Of a DNA stretch of 12,176 nucleotides, positions 1 to 7,667 are shown in pieces. The position numbers were made by a program, and so were the translations under genes. The notes beneath the pieces are model-generated. The model was given only the letters and a program-made list of their open reading frames with translations, was not told the DNA's origin and did no database searches. Source of the DNA: Bacteroidales bacterium. Its GTDB lineage: Bacteria > Bacteroidota > Bacteroidia > Bacteroidales > UBA3824. Positions within the stretch are counted from its first letter, which is position 1. The number at the start of each line of letters is the position of its first letter. The stretch lies in NCBI GenBank assembly GCA_017645985.1, contig JAGCNK010000015.1, positions 1 to 12,176 on the forward strand. The letters run 5' to 3'.

Positions 1-1431
1 ATCCTCGTCTTTGGCAGCGGCGTCGGCATCGTACTTGCCATCTTGGTTGTATTTGGGCGAATAGGCGTTCTTTACATAGTCGCCTGCGTGGTGGTTGTAT
101 GCGTCAACGTCAACACATTTATTTACAAACGATTCGGCAAGTTCGTCGAGCACATAGTATTTACCGCGGAGGTCTACCATCGGGCGGGTTTCGCCAAGTT
201 TGTTGATAAGGTAGAGCGCGGGAATGTCGGCAGCCTTGGCAACCTTGGCGTCGTCGGCACCGAATGTGGGTGCAATGTGAACGATACCTGTACCGTCTTC
301 GGTGGTAACATAGTCGCCGGGGATTACTCTAAATGCCTGTTCTGCAATCTCTACAAATGTATCTTTTTCGTAGGTAAAGCATTTGTCGGGATGAGCGGCG
401 GCGTATTTTTTAACGAACTCAGCGGAAAGGTCATCAACTTTTTCGCAAGGTTTTACCCATTGCATCATCTGTTGATAGTGCATTCCCACAAGGTCGGTAC
501 CTTTGTAACGACCCACAATGCGGTAGGGAACTACTTTGTCGCCAGATTTGAACACATCCATATCGGCTTCTGCACCTTCGGCTTTGAGATATGCGCCCAA
601 ACGTGCTTCTGCCATCACCACAGTGATTTTGTCGGCGGTGTAGGGATTGTAGGTTTGCACCACCACGTAGTCGATATTAGGACCAACGCATAGAGCGGTG
701 TTCGACGGAAGTGTCCACGGTGTGGTTGTCCAAGCGAGGAAATAAGGTTTGCCCCATTTGGTCATCTCATCTTTTGGGTCGGTGATAAGGAACATACCTG
801 TAACAGTGGTGTCCTTAACGTCGCGGTAGCAACCGGGCTGATTGAGCTCGTGGCTCGAAAGTCCTGTGCCGGCAGCGGGCGAATATGGTTGAATAGTATA
901 TCCTTTGTAGAGATAGCCCTTGTTGTACATCTGTTTCAAGAGCCACCAGAGCGATTCGATGTAACGGTTGTCGTAGGTGATGTATGGGTCGTCCATATTG
1001 ATCCAGTAGCCCATCTGCTGAGTGAGTCGTCCCCATTCGCCGATGTATTTCATCACGTCTTTGCGGCAAGCGTTGTTGTAATCGTCAACAGAAATTTTTT
1101 TGCCGATGTCTTCTTTTGTGATACCGAGCGATTTTTCTACGCTGAGTTCCACGGGCAAACCGTGAGTATCCCAACCTGCCTTGCGGCTTACTTGGAAACC
1201 TTTTTGAGATTTGTATCTGCAAATGCAGTCCTTAATGGTACGAGCCATCACGTGGTGAATGCCCGGCATACCGTTGGCCGACGGCGGACCGTCAAAAAAT
1301 ATGAATTTAGGTGCACCCTCGCGGGTTTCGAGACTTTGGTCAAATGTATGTTCATTCTGCCACCTTTCGAGTATTTCTTTGTTAATCTGCGAAAGGTCGA
1401 ACTGCTTGTATTCGGCAAATTTCTTTCCCAT
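1..1431 (-). CDS. ileS: Isoleucyl-tRNA synthetase, N-terminal 477 residues (runs off the left edge)
   Basis: This class I aminoacyl-tRNA synthetase charges tRNA-Ile with isoleucine in the cytosol. Reading the minus strand from an ATG at 1429-1431 gives an open frame to base 1, beginning MGKKFAEYKQFDLSQINKEI. Near residues 46-68 is FDGPPSANGMPGIHHVMART. In it GIHH (about 57-60) takes the place of the usual HIGH signature, as I recall from Bacteroidetes IleRS. It is followed by GWDTHGLPVE (about 86-95). The CP1 editing domain is visible as TTTPWTLPSNTA (about residue 235) and GTGIVHIAPTFGADD (about 380-395). The KMSKS loop, anticodon-binding domain and C-terminus lie outside the window. The start sits about 28 bases downstream of a good Bacteroidetes promoter and no earlier in-frame start is likely. 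The gene is transcribed divergently from the TIR-like/STAND operon. The family assignment is very secure. Confidence 0.97.
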   Translation of the reverse strand, partial: MGKKFAEYKQFDLSQINKEILERWQNEHTFDQSLETREGAPKFIFFDGPPSANGMPGIHHVMARTIKDCICRYKSQKGFQVSRKAGWDTHGLPVELSVEKSLGITKEDIGKKISVDDYNNACRKDVMKYIGEWGRLTQQMGYWINMDDPYITYDNRYIESLWWLLKQMYNKGYLYKGYTIQPYSPAAGTGLSSHELNQPGCYRDVKDTTVTGMFLITDPKDEMTKWGKPYFLAWTTTPWTLPSNTALCVGPNIDYVVVQTYNPYTADKITVVMAEARLGAYLKAEGAEADMDVFKSGDKVVPYRIVGRYKGTDLVGMHYQQMMQWVKPCEKVDDLSAEFVKKYAAAHPDKCFTYEKDTFVEIAEQAFRVIPGDYVTTEDGTGIVHIAPTFGADDAKVAKAADIPALYLINKLGETRPMVDLRGKYYVLDELAESFVNKCVDVDAYNHHAGDYVKNAYSPKYNQDGKYDADAAAKDED

Positions 1432-1458
1432 TATTCTGTATTTTAAATTAAAACGGTG

Positions 1459-1489
1459 CAAAGGTAACACAAAGAAAACAAAGTGCAAA
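1459..1489 (-). promoter_or_regulatory. Bacteroidetes-type promoter of ileS
   Basis: On the minus strand a TTTG at 1489-1486 (-33 element) is followed after 19 bases by TACCTTTG at 1466-1459, a perfect TAnnTTTG -7 box. Transcription would start near 1450-1455, giving a leader of about 20 bases. No T-box or other riboswitch fits into such a short leader. Confidence 0.8.
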
Positions 1490-1563
1490 AAAAACAAACA
1501 ATAAAAGATATTCATTGAAAATTTTTAAATTACAATTTTATTTTACATTTTTGTGGCATTTAA

Positions 1564-1596
1564 TTTGGAGAAGATATTCTACTAACAATACTTTTG
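1564..1596 (+). promoter_or_regulatory. Promoter of the TIR-like/STAND/phosphatase operon, placed very close to the start codon
   Basis: A TTTG at 1564-1567 is separated by 21 bases from TACTTTTG at 1589-1596, which matches TAnnTTTG. The ATG of the first gene begins at 1600, only three bases after the box. If the box is used, the transcript would start at or a few bases inside the ATG, so the mRNA would be leaderless or nearly so. A weaker partial box, TACATTTT, lies at 1544-1551 and would give a normal leader. Confidence 0.5.
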
Positions 1597-1599
1597 GCT

Positions 1600-2478
1600 A
1601 TGTTTTTGAATCTATACACGCAGAATTTCAAGGTTTTTCTGTCGGCTGTTACAGTCGATATGGAATCGCTGCGCAATAGTGTGAAACAGATTTTGCTAAA
1701 AGCAGGCATCGAGATTGTGGAACAAAAAGGCGACCTGACACCGGGGCAACTGCTTGATTTGATGCTGTCTGCCAACTGTTCGATGCACATTCTCGGCTCA
1801 ATCGACATCTGCGACCCCGACTCCGGCGTTTACCATACTCCGCCAGCGCAGCACTACCGCACAGCCAAAGGTATCGACAGCAAAGATTACAAGATGTTTG
1901 TGTGGAATCCGTCGGGCACTATCAACGACAACAACCAGTATGTCAACATTGTGCGACGCGACATCGATGACAACACTATATATTCTGACATTACTTCGCC
2001 AATAGTATTTGTTGAGGAACTACGCTCTATTATGAATGTGAAACCAGAGGTGAAGGCGGCTCACGACGCTTACGATATCCTATTTATCTACAACTCGTTA
2101 GACAAGGATTCGGCTCGCGAAATCACCAATATGCTCGGCGACCTGCACAAGGTGGTCAACTTGGAAATCAACGCCAACACCAACACCGACTATATCGAGT
2201 TTATCCACACACAGCTGCCTCTGTGCAAGATGGGCGCGGTCTACTTCGATTTTGCGGGCGACTGGGCTATACCCTTTGCCCAGCAGGTGTGGAAACAGAC
2301 AGGAGGTGCAGGCAGCTCCACGCCGCTATTTGTGGCTGGCAACAACAGCCACGCCGACGAAACGCAAATGAAACCTTTGAAAAAGATTATAGCATATACT
2401 ATCAACGAAAAAAGCATTATTCCGTTAGATATTAAAATATACTACGACAAATTAACAGGGAAAAACGACACAAAATGA
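1600..2478 (+). CDS. Protein with two TIR-like/DUF4062-like segments, partner of the downstream STAND NTPase
   Basis: The 292-aa product appears to hold two Rossmann-like segments. The first (about residues 9-120) opens with FKVFLSAVTVDMESLRNSV and continues to MHILGS. This resembles the start of DUF4062/TIR-like domains, where a beta strand, a Ser and an acidic residue precede a helix. The second (about 155-255) opens with YDILFIYNSLDKDSARE and contains LPLCKMGAVYFDFAGDWA, the layout of the TIR-like domains often paired with nSTAND1 proteins. No clear catalytic Glu of TIR NADases is visible after the Trp-containing helix, so it may be an adaptor rather than an enzyme. There is no signal peptide or membrane segment, so it is probably cytosolic. 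I chose the ATG at 1600; a TTG at 1594 lies inside the likely -7 box. The stop overlaps the next start (ATGA), implying translational coupling. The domain calls are from pattern only; the exact function is unknown. Confidence 0.7.
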   Translation: MFLNLYTQNFKVFLSAVTVDMESLRNSVKQILLKAGIEIVEQKGDLTPGQLLDLMLSANCSMHILGSIDICDPDSGVYHTPPAQHYRTAKGIDSKDYKMFVWNPSGTINDNNQYVNIVRRDIDDNTIYSDITSPIVFVEELRSIMNVKPEVKAAHDAYDILFIYNSLDKDSAREITNMLGDLHKVVNLEINANTNTDYIEFIHTQLPLCKMGAVYFDFAGDWAIPFAQQVWKQTGGAGSSTPLFVAGNNSHADETQMKPLKKIIAYTINEKSIIPLDIKIYYDKLTGKNDTK

Positions 2479-5400
2479 ACGCCGAAATATGTCCATATCC
2501 GGGTCTGCGGCCTTTCACCGAACAAGAATCTATATTCTTCAAGGGAAGGGATATGCACATACGTCAGATAATCAAGTTGCTGGAAGAGAACAAGATGGCG
2601 TTTATCACTGGTGCGTCGGGCGACGGCAAGTCGTCGATGGTTTACGCCGGAGTGCTGCCAAATATCCGCGCGGGATTTTGCAAGGCAAGGTTCAACGGAT
2701 GGCTCATTGCCGATTTCAAACCGCAGAAAAACCCATTCCAATCGCTCTGTGAATCTATAGGCAGGACAATAGACATGCCCAAGGACGAAACCGCAGCCGA
2801 ACTCAAGCACGGATTCTCGTCGCTGGTGGACCTTTACAAGAAATCAGATTTTTACACCGACGACGATTCGGGACGAAACCTACTCATCATTGCCGACCAG
2901 TTTGAGGAGATGTTCACCAACTCTGAGAATTTTACCAACGGCAAACCGTCCGACGAATCGTACATCACCATCAACCTACTGTTAGAAACCATCCGCCTCT
3001 CGATTATAGAGCAACTGCCTATATATGTGATTTTCACTATGCGAAGCGACTTCATAAGTCAGTGCACAGTGTTTAAAAACCTGCCAGAGTATATAGCCTA
3101 CAGCCAGTTTTTTGTTCCGCAACTGAAACGCAACGAAATACGCCAGGTGATAGAGCAACCCGCCAAACTTGCCGGAGGAAGCATTTCGCCGCGCCTTACC
3201 GAAATCATCATCAACAACCTCAACAGCGGTTTCGACCAGTTGCCTATACTGCAGCACGCGCTCAACCTTCTTTGGAAGATGGCCGACAATGGCGAACAGC
3301 AGATGGACTTGATACACTTGGCGCAGATAGCAGGCATTTCGAGCGACACTTTAAGTCCGTCAGACAAAAAATTATTCGACTCGTGGTTTGAAACCCTGCC
3401 CGAATACCAGCGGAAATATTATGAGACTCCGAGCCTCAACAACATTCTCAACGCACACGCCGGTATCCTCTACGAATCGGCTTACGACTATTTTATGGAG
3501 AATGCAAAATGGGCCGACAAGAATATCACTCCCGACGAAAGCAAGGAGATTATCGAAACCGTGTTTAAATCGCTCACCAAGACCGACAATAAACGTCAGG
3601 TGCGCAACCGCTGCACTATCAACGAGATAACCGGTATCATCAACAAACCTCATATAACCAACGCCACAGTCTGCGGTGTCATCAACATTTTCCGTACGCC
3701 AGAAAACACTCTGCTGCAGCCGTTCAGCGTGCCGGGACGGCTCGACACACAATATCTTTCGGGCGACACCGTGCTTGACGTTACCCACGAGGCTCTCATC
3801 CGTAACTGGAAGATGCTTGCCGAATGGGCTGAGGAGGAGGAGTCGTTTCTCAAAGATTATCACGACTTTGCCACGCAGATGAACCGTTGGCTGCAATACG
3901 ACAAAGACCAGCAGTATCTGCTCACCTCGGGTACGTTCTCCTATTTTCAGAACTGGTATCTTGCCAACCGTCCCAACGCTTACCGCTTTCTCAAATACGA
4001 CAACACCAAAAACTCATTCCGACAGAAACTCAAACTGGCTCAGAACCAGTACGAAAACTGTCAGGATTTTCTCGAATACAGCGACCTCGCCATCAAGGCT
4101 CAGGAGACGAGCAAACGCCGCAAGCTGCTCACTGTCATCACTATACTTGCCGCCTTCACGGTTGGTCTGATACTGCTTACGGGATGGGCAATGCGCGAAC
4201 GCGAAAATGCTACCAATGTGGCAGAATACGCACGGCAGCAGGCCGACTCGGCTTTGGTGCAAAGAGAACGAGCCTTAAAATCGCAGCAGATAGCCGAACG
4301 TGCCAACACCAACGCCAAAATACAGAAAGCCGAGGCTCAGGTGCAAGCCTCAATCGCCAAAAACGCACGCGACGAGGCTCTCCGTGCCAAGTACCTGGCA
4401 GAACGCCGCCGTCACGAGGCCGACTCGCTCAAAGAGATTGCCGAACTGAACCTTGCCAACGCCGAGTTTCAGAAACTCATAGCCGACGACCAGAGGCAAA
4501 GAGCCGAGGAACAGGCACGTATCGCAAAAATGGCAAACGACTCCGCCACAAGACTTTACAGCGTGGCTATGTCGAACGCTCTGGCTATGAAGGCAAAAAG
4601 CCCTTACGGCAACGAGAAACTCAACCTCCGCATAGCCTACACTGCATACCTGCTCAACAAGCGCAACAATGTAACCCAGAATAATGCGGAACTTTACGAC
4701 GCGATGCTCTACTCGATGGAACTCAACGATTTAATCAAGCCGTTGAAAACCACCAACGAGCCGATAGCCGCATTCACCATCGACCTTGCCGACCGCATTA
4801 TCCTCATCACAGAAAAAGGCCGTGTGATAGGCTACAACGTGGCAGACAAAAAGGCGAAGGAGTTTTTCAGCTCGTCGTCAAACAATAAAGAGCTGGTTAA
4901 GAGCGCAGTATTTCCCTCGCCAAACCTTGTGCTCTATTCCACCATGGGCAAAAACCACTACAGCATCAATATCAGCGGCAACGACCACACGCCCAAGAGG
5001 CTTCAGTCGCAGGGCGACTATATCAAAAACGCCATGCTGACTCCCGACGGAAGGTTTATAGTGGTGGCTTATCAAAACGGACATATCTCGGTGCTCGATG
5101 TCGACGACCCCGACGGTCGTCCCGAGGCCAACCTCAACCTCAAGACCGAAATCGCAGATATTTTCTGCTACGGCAAGTCCGACGTTTACATCCTCACCAA
5201 AAACGCCACCCTGCAACGGTGGAACTTCAAGAGCAACAACACGGTGGAGATTTTCTCGCAGCCCGGCGTCAACGCTTACGCTATGACCTGTATCGAATCT
5301 AAGAACCTTCTGGCTATATGCTTCTCAAAGGGCGACATACAGTTTCTCGACCTCAAAACCGGAACCAAGGAATCCGACATGCTGGGATCGCACAGCCGTA

Positions 5401-5717
5401 TCGAGAAGATCATCTACGACCGCCGCACCAAGTATCTGGCTATGCTAAGCCAAGGAAATATGATTTCGATAGTTCCTTCCAACAGTATGAAAACCAAGCC
5501 GTTGGTTATCGACGACTTTATGCTGCACAATTTTGCGGTTAAGAATATCTGCTTCGACTCTTACGGCACAATATATGTGCTCACCGAAGAGAGCTTCATC
5601 CGCTACTTTGAAACCGACATCAACTTGTACGCCGAGGAGCTGGCTCAAATGAAAATCAACGAACTGACACAGGAGGAATACGGCGTAATCTTAGGTCAGA
5701 GTTACTCAACCAAATAA
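2475..5717 (+). CDS. Membrane-anchored nSTAND1 NTPase with coiled coil and C-terminal beta-propeller-like region
   Basis: This is a 1080-aa STAND-class NTPase, the type often annotated by databases as 'high-affinity carbon uptake protein Hat/HatR' or as a WD40 protein. Visible parts in order: the CPYPGLRPF entry motif with FFKGRD (6-25); Walker A GASGDGKSS (46-54); Walker B LLIIADQFEE (136-145); the arginine-containing TMRSDF (188-193); QLPILQHAL (255-263); a winged-helix-like VTHEALIRNW (436-445); one hydrophobic segment (about 550-572) preceded by KRRK; a long Ala/Arg/Glu-rich coiled coil (about 575-695); and a region with degenerate repeated strands such as LQRWNF and IQFLDLKTG (about 755-1075), read as a divergent beta-propeller. 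STAND proteins are ATP-driven switches that assemble on sensing a ligand. By the positive-inside rule the NTPase would be cytosolic and the coiled coil plus propeller periplasmic. It overlaps the TIR-like gene by four bases (ATGA) and precedes the phosphatase gene by 11 bases. The NTPase call is secure; the ligand and output are inferred. Confidence 0.9.
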   Translation: MNAEICPYPGLRPFTEQESIFFKGRDMHIRQIIKLLEENKMAFITGASGDGKSSMVYAGVLPNIRAGFCKARFNGWLIADFKPQKNPFQSLCESIGRTIDMPKDETAAELKHGFSSLVDLYKKSDFYTDDDSGRNLLIIADQFEEMFTNSENFTNGKPSDESYITINLLLETIRLSIIEQLPIYVIFTMRSDFISQCTVFKNLPEYIAYSQFFVPQLKRNEIRQVIEQPAKLAGGSISPRLTEIIINNLNSGFDQLPILQHALNLLWKMADNGEQQMDLIHLAQIAGISSDTLSPSDKKLFDSWFETLPEYQRKYYETPSLNNILNAHAGILYESAYDYFMENAKWADKNITPDESKEIIETVFKSLTKTDNKRQVRNRCTINEITGIINKPHITNATVCGVINIFRTPENTLLQPFSVPGRLDTQYLSGDTVLDVTHEALIRNWKMLAEWAEEEESFLKDYHDFATQMNRWLQYDKDQQYLLTSGTFSYFQNWYLANRPNAYRFLKYDNTKNSFRQKLKLAQNQYENCQDFLEYSDLAIKAQETSKRRKLLTVITILAAFTVGLILLTGWAMRERENATNVAEYARQQADSALVQRERALKSQQIAERANTNAKIQKAEAQVQASIAKNARDEALRAKYLAERRRHEADSLKEIAELNLANAEFQKLIADDQRQRAEEQARIAKMANDSATRLYSVAMSNALAMKAKSPYGNEKLNLRIAYTAYLLNKRNNVTQNNAELYDAMLYSMELNDLIKPLKTTNEPIAAFTIDLADRIILITEKGRVIGYNVADKKAKEFFSSSSNNKELVKSAVFPSPNLVLYSTMGKNHYSINISGNDHTPKRLQSQGDYIKNAMLTPDGRFIVVAYQNGHISVLDVDDPDGRPEANLNLKTEIADIFCYGKSDVYILTKNATLQRWNFKSNNTVEIFSQPGVNAYAMTCIESKNLLAICFSKGDIQFLDLKTGTKESDMLGSHSRIEKIIYDRRTKYLAMLSQGNMISIVPSNSMKTKPLVIDDFMLHNFAVKNICFDSYGTIYVLTEESFIRYFETDINLYAEELAQMKINELTQEEYGVILGQSYSTK

Positions 5718-5728
5718 CATTTAAGAAA

Positions 5729-6892
5729 TTGGACACAGGTGTTATAAATATCGGACTGATAATAGCGGCGGCGGTGCTGCTGATTGCATTGGTGGTAGTG
5801 CTGATGACAATGCGCCGGCGTATGCTCAATGCCGAACGACGCCTAGAACGCCGATACCGTCAGGAAATCAATTTCTACGACAACGAGCTCACCCGTGTAA
5901 ACTATCTCTACAACGAACTGGCCCAGGAAAAAGATATTCAACCAATCGTTTCAGAAGCCGAGCAAAACATCCAAATCAACAGCGACTTGGCGTTGGAACA
6001 AAAAAAGATAGAGGCTGAAAAAGAAAAGCTCGAACAGCGCAACAAGAAACTCTGGGATATGAGCATAGCCATAGAGAAAGACAAGGAACGTATAGCGATG
6101 CTCAAAAACCAGATTGAAGCCAAGCACCTGGAGGTAACCGACAGCATTCAGTACGCACGCCGTATTCAGAATGCGCTGCTGCCCTCTACCGACGTGCTCA
6201 AATCTATGCTCTCAAATTATTTCCTTTTGTGGAAACCTCGCGACATAGTGTCGGGCGACTTCTATTGGTTCAGACAGCAGGGCGACTTGCTTATGTTCGC
6301 CATCTGCGACTGCACGGGTCACGGCGTGCCGGGTGCGTTTATGAGCATGCTCGGCATCACTTATCTCAACGACTACACCGCCAACGCCGACAACGGCACC
6401 CTTCCGTCCGACATTCTCGAAAACCTCCGCAAGCGTGTGATAATATCGCTCAAACAGTCTGCCGAAGGCACTCTCGAACCCAAGGACGGTATGGATATGG
6501 CTCTCTGCATACTCAACACCAAGACCCTGACATTGAAATTTGCCGGAGCCAACAACCCGATGTACCTCGTCAGCGGAGGTGCGCTCACCGAATACAAGGG
6601 CGTGAAGAACCCGATCGGATTCTACCCGATGGAAAAAAGGTTTGAAACCACCGAGATTCCCGTCAAAAAGGGCGACTACATCTATATGTTCTCCGACGGA
6701 TTTCCCGACCAGTTCAGCGCCAAAACCAACAAGAAAATCACCTACGGACGTTTCAAAAACATACTTGTGGAGCTCAACAACGAGACCCCCGACCCCGAGA
6801 TACAGAAAAAGCGTCTCGACGATTTTTTTGAAGACTGGCGTGCAGGATTTGTGCAGATGGACGACATTCTCATAGGCGGTTTCTGCGTCTGA
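5729..6892 (+). CDS. Membrane-anchored SpoIIE/PP2C-family serine phosphatase with coiled coil
   Basis: The 387-aa product has an N-terminal membrane helix (about 6-26) followed by MRRR, a charged coiled coil (about 30-135), the linker TDSIQYARRIQNALLP (137-152) typical of Bacteroidetes SpoIIE-type phosphatases, and a catalytic domain to the end. The metal-binding and core motifs are present: SGDFYWF (175-181, D177), CDCTGHGVPGAFMS (193-206, D194), DGMDMALC (253-260), AGANNP (272-277), FSDGFPDQF (321-329) and MDDILIGG (377-384). The enzyme should therefore be an active Mn/Mg-dependent Ser/Thr phosphatase, anchored at the inner membrane with a cytosolic catalytic domain. The start is a TTG: no ATG precedes the membrane helix, and the first in-frame ATG would delete it. 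The gap to the STAND gene is 11 bases, so it belongs to the same operon and is the likely output or reset enzyme of the module. The substrate is unknown; no STAS or anti-sigma gene is nearby. Confidence 0.88.
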   Translation: MDTGVINIGLIIAAAVLLIALVVVLMTMRRRMLNAERRLERRYRQEINFYDNELTRVNYLYNELAQEKDIQPIVSEAEQNIQINSDLALEQKKIEAEKEKLEQRNKKLWDMSIAIEKDKERIAMLKNQIEAKHLEVTDSIQYARRIQNALLPSTDVLKSMLSNYFLLWKPRDIVSGDFYWFRQQGDLLMFAICDCTGHGVPGAFMSMLGITYLNDYTANADNGTLPSDILENLRKRVIISLKQSAEGTLEPKDGMDMALCILNTKTLTLKFAGANNPMYLVSGGALTEYKGVKNPIGFYPMEKRFETTEIPVKKGDYIYMFSDGFPDQFSAKTNKKITYGRFKNILVELNNETPDPEIQKKRLDDFFEDWRAGFVQMDDILIGGFCV

Positions 6893-6915
6893 TTATACTG
6901 TTTTGACCGGCATCT

Positions 6916-6938
6916 AAAAAAAATCAGCCGATTTTTTT
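6916..6938 (+). terminator. Possible A/T-rich intrinsic terminator after the phosphatase gene
   Basis: An A-run followed by TC (6917-6925) can pair with GA followed by a T-run (6930-6938), giving about 9 bp around the loop AGCC. The T-run forms part of the stem. The stem is mostly A-T, so strength is doubtful, but the position 24 bases after the stop codon suits the end of the three-gene operon. Confidence 0.45.
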
Positions 6939-6945
6939 ACAAAAA

Positions 6946-6977
6946 TTGTATGTTTTACAGATTTTTATATACCTTTG
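6946..6977 (+). promoter_or_regulatory. Promoter of efp
   Basis: TACCTTTG at 6970-6977 is a perfect TAnnTTTG -7 box. A weak -33 element, TTG within ATTG, lies at 6946-6948, 21 bases upstream of the box. The expected leader before the efp ATG at 7014 is about 30 bases. Confidence 0.7.
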
Positions 6978-7013
6978 TATCTTGAAATAAACTATAAAAC
7001 ATACATAGAAACA

Positions 7014-7577
7014 ATGGCAACAACAGCAGATTTAAAAAACGGCCTCTGTATTAATTTCAACCACGACATCTACACCGTGGTTAGTTTCCAGCACGTTAAA
7101 CCCGGCAAGGGTCCGGCTTTCGTCCGCACCCGTCTCAAAAGCCTCACCAACGGCAGGGTTTTGGAAAACACATTCTCGGCTGGTCACGAAATTGACATCA
7201 CCAGAATAATCCGCCGTCCCTACCAGTTCCTCTACAAAGAGGGCGATGACTCCGTATTTATGCAGCAGGAGACTTTCGAGCAGATTACTGTTCCCAAAGA
7301 GCATATCGAAAACCCCGACATGTACCTCGACGGTCAGGAGGTGGAAATCGTTATCCAGGAAGAAACCGACCAGATCCTCACAGTAGAGCTTCCTCCCTTC
7401 GTTATCATGGAGGTTACCTACACTGAGCCCGGTATCAAAGGCGACACCGCCACCAACACTCTCAAACCCGCTACCGTGGAGTCGGGCGCCGAAATCCGCG
7501 TTCCCCTCTTCGTTAACCAGGGCGACAGAATCAAAATCGACACTCGCGACCGTTCTTACGTTGAACGCGCAAAATAA
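7014..7577 (+). CDS. efp: Elongation factor P
   Basis: EF-P binds the ribosome between the P and E sites and relieves stalling at polyproline stretches. The 187-aa product matches the usual length (about 188 aa). It has the three-barrel layout with KPGKGPAF at residues 29-36, where K32 at the loop tip corresponds to the lysine that is modified in many bacteria. It also has RRPYQFLYKEG in the middle and the family signature VTYTEPGIKGDTATNTLKPA towards the end, followed by IDTRDRSYVERAK at the C-terminus. I chose the ATG at 7014 because an upstream in-frame TTG at 6975 lies inside the -7 promoter box. The gene has its own promoter and strong terminator, so it is a monocistronic housekeeping unit between two phosphatase-bearing operons. 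No modification enzyme gene is in the window. Confidence 0.97.
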   Translation: MATTADLKNGLCINFNHDIYTVVSFQHVKPGKGPAFVRTRLKSLTNGRVLENTFSAGHEIDITRIIRRPYQFLYKEGDDSVFMQQETFEQITVPKEHIENPDMYLDGQEVEIVIQEETDQILTVELPPFVIMEVTYTEPGIKGDTATNTLKPATVESGAEIRVPLFVNQGDRIKIDTRDRSYVERAK

Positions 7578-7585
7578 TTCTTTTC

Positions 7586-7627
7586 AAAATTTGTGCGGCG
7601 CGGGGGTGCCGCACAAATTTTTTTATT
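7586..7627 (+). terminator. Strong intrinsic terminator after efp
   Basis: A perfect 14-bp stem is formed by AAAATTTGTGCGGC (7586-7599) and GCCGCACAAATTTT (7608-7621) around an 8-base G-rich loop, followed directly by more T residues. It starts 8 bases after the efp stop codon. Confidence 0.92.
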
Positions 7628-7634
7628 ACTTTTG
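7627..7634 (+). promoter_or_regulatory. -7 box of the GAF-SpoIIE phosphatase operon
   Basis: TACTTTTG matches TAnnTTTG exactly and lies 33 bases before the ATG at 7668. No clear -33 TTTG is present, because that position is occupied by the efp terminator stem. The box abuts the terminator's T-tail. Confidence 0.6.
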
Positions 7635-7667
7635 CAAAAGGCAGAAAAATATTAAATATGGATTGAT

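Noticed and set aside
43..1446. Plus-strand open frames at 43-693 and 850-1446
   Set aside because: They lie antisense to ileS, whose minus-strand translation shows clear synthetase motifs; their own products have low-complexity Val/Phe/His-rich sequence.
1544..1553. TACATTTTTG as the main promoter box of the STAND operon
   Set aside because: It departs from TAnnTTTG and has no well-spaced TTTG upstream, unlike the box at 1589-1596; kept only as an alternative.
1594..1599. TTG at 1594 as the start of the TIR-like gene
   Set aside because: It falls within the likely TACTTTTG promoter box and adds only two residues; the ATG at 1600 is a better start.
4197..4560. Repetitive Ala/Arg/Glu-coding stretch as a DNA repeat array
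   Set aside because: The repetition is at the protein level (coiled coil) and the nucleotide sequence is not a regular tandem repeat.
3887..4684. A 265-codon plus-strand open frame inside the STAND gene
   Set aside because: It is a shifted frame of the coiled-coil region, rich in Arg, Ser and Pro, with no recognisable domain; the STAND frame is continuous across it.
6975..7013. TTG at 6975 as the efp start
   Set aside because: It lies in the -7 box, adds 13 residues not found in EF-P, and the ATG at 7014 gives the standard length.
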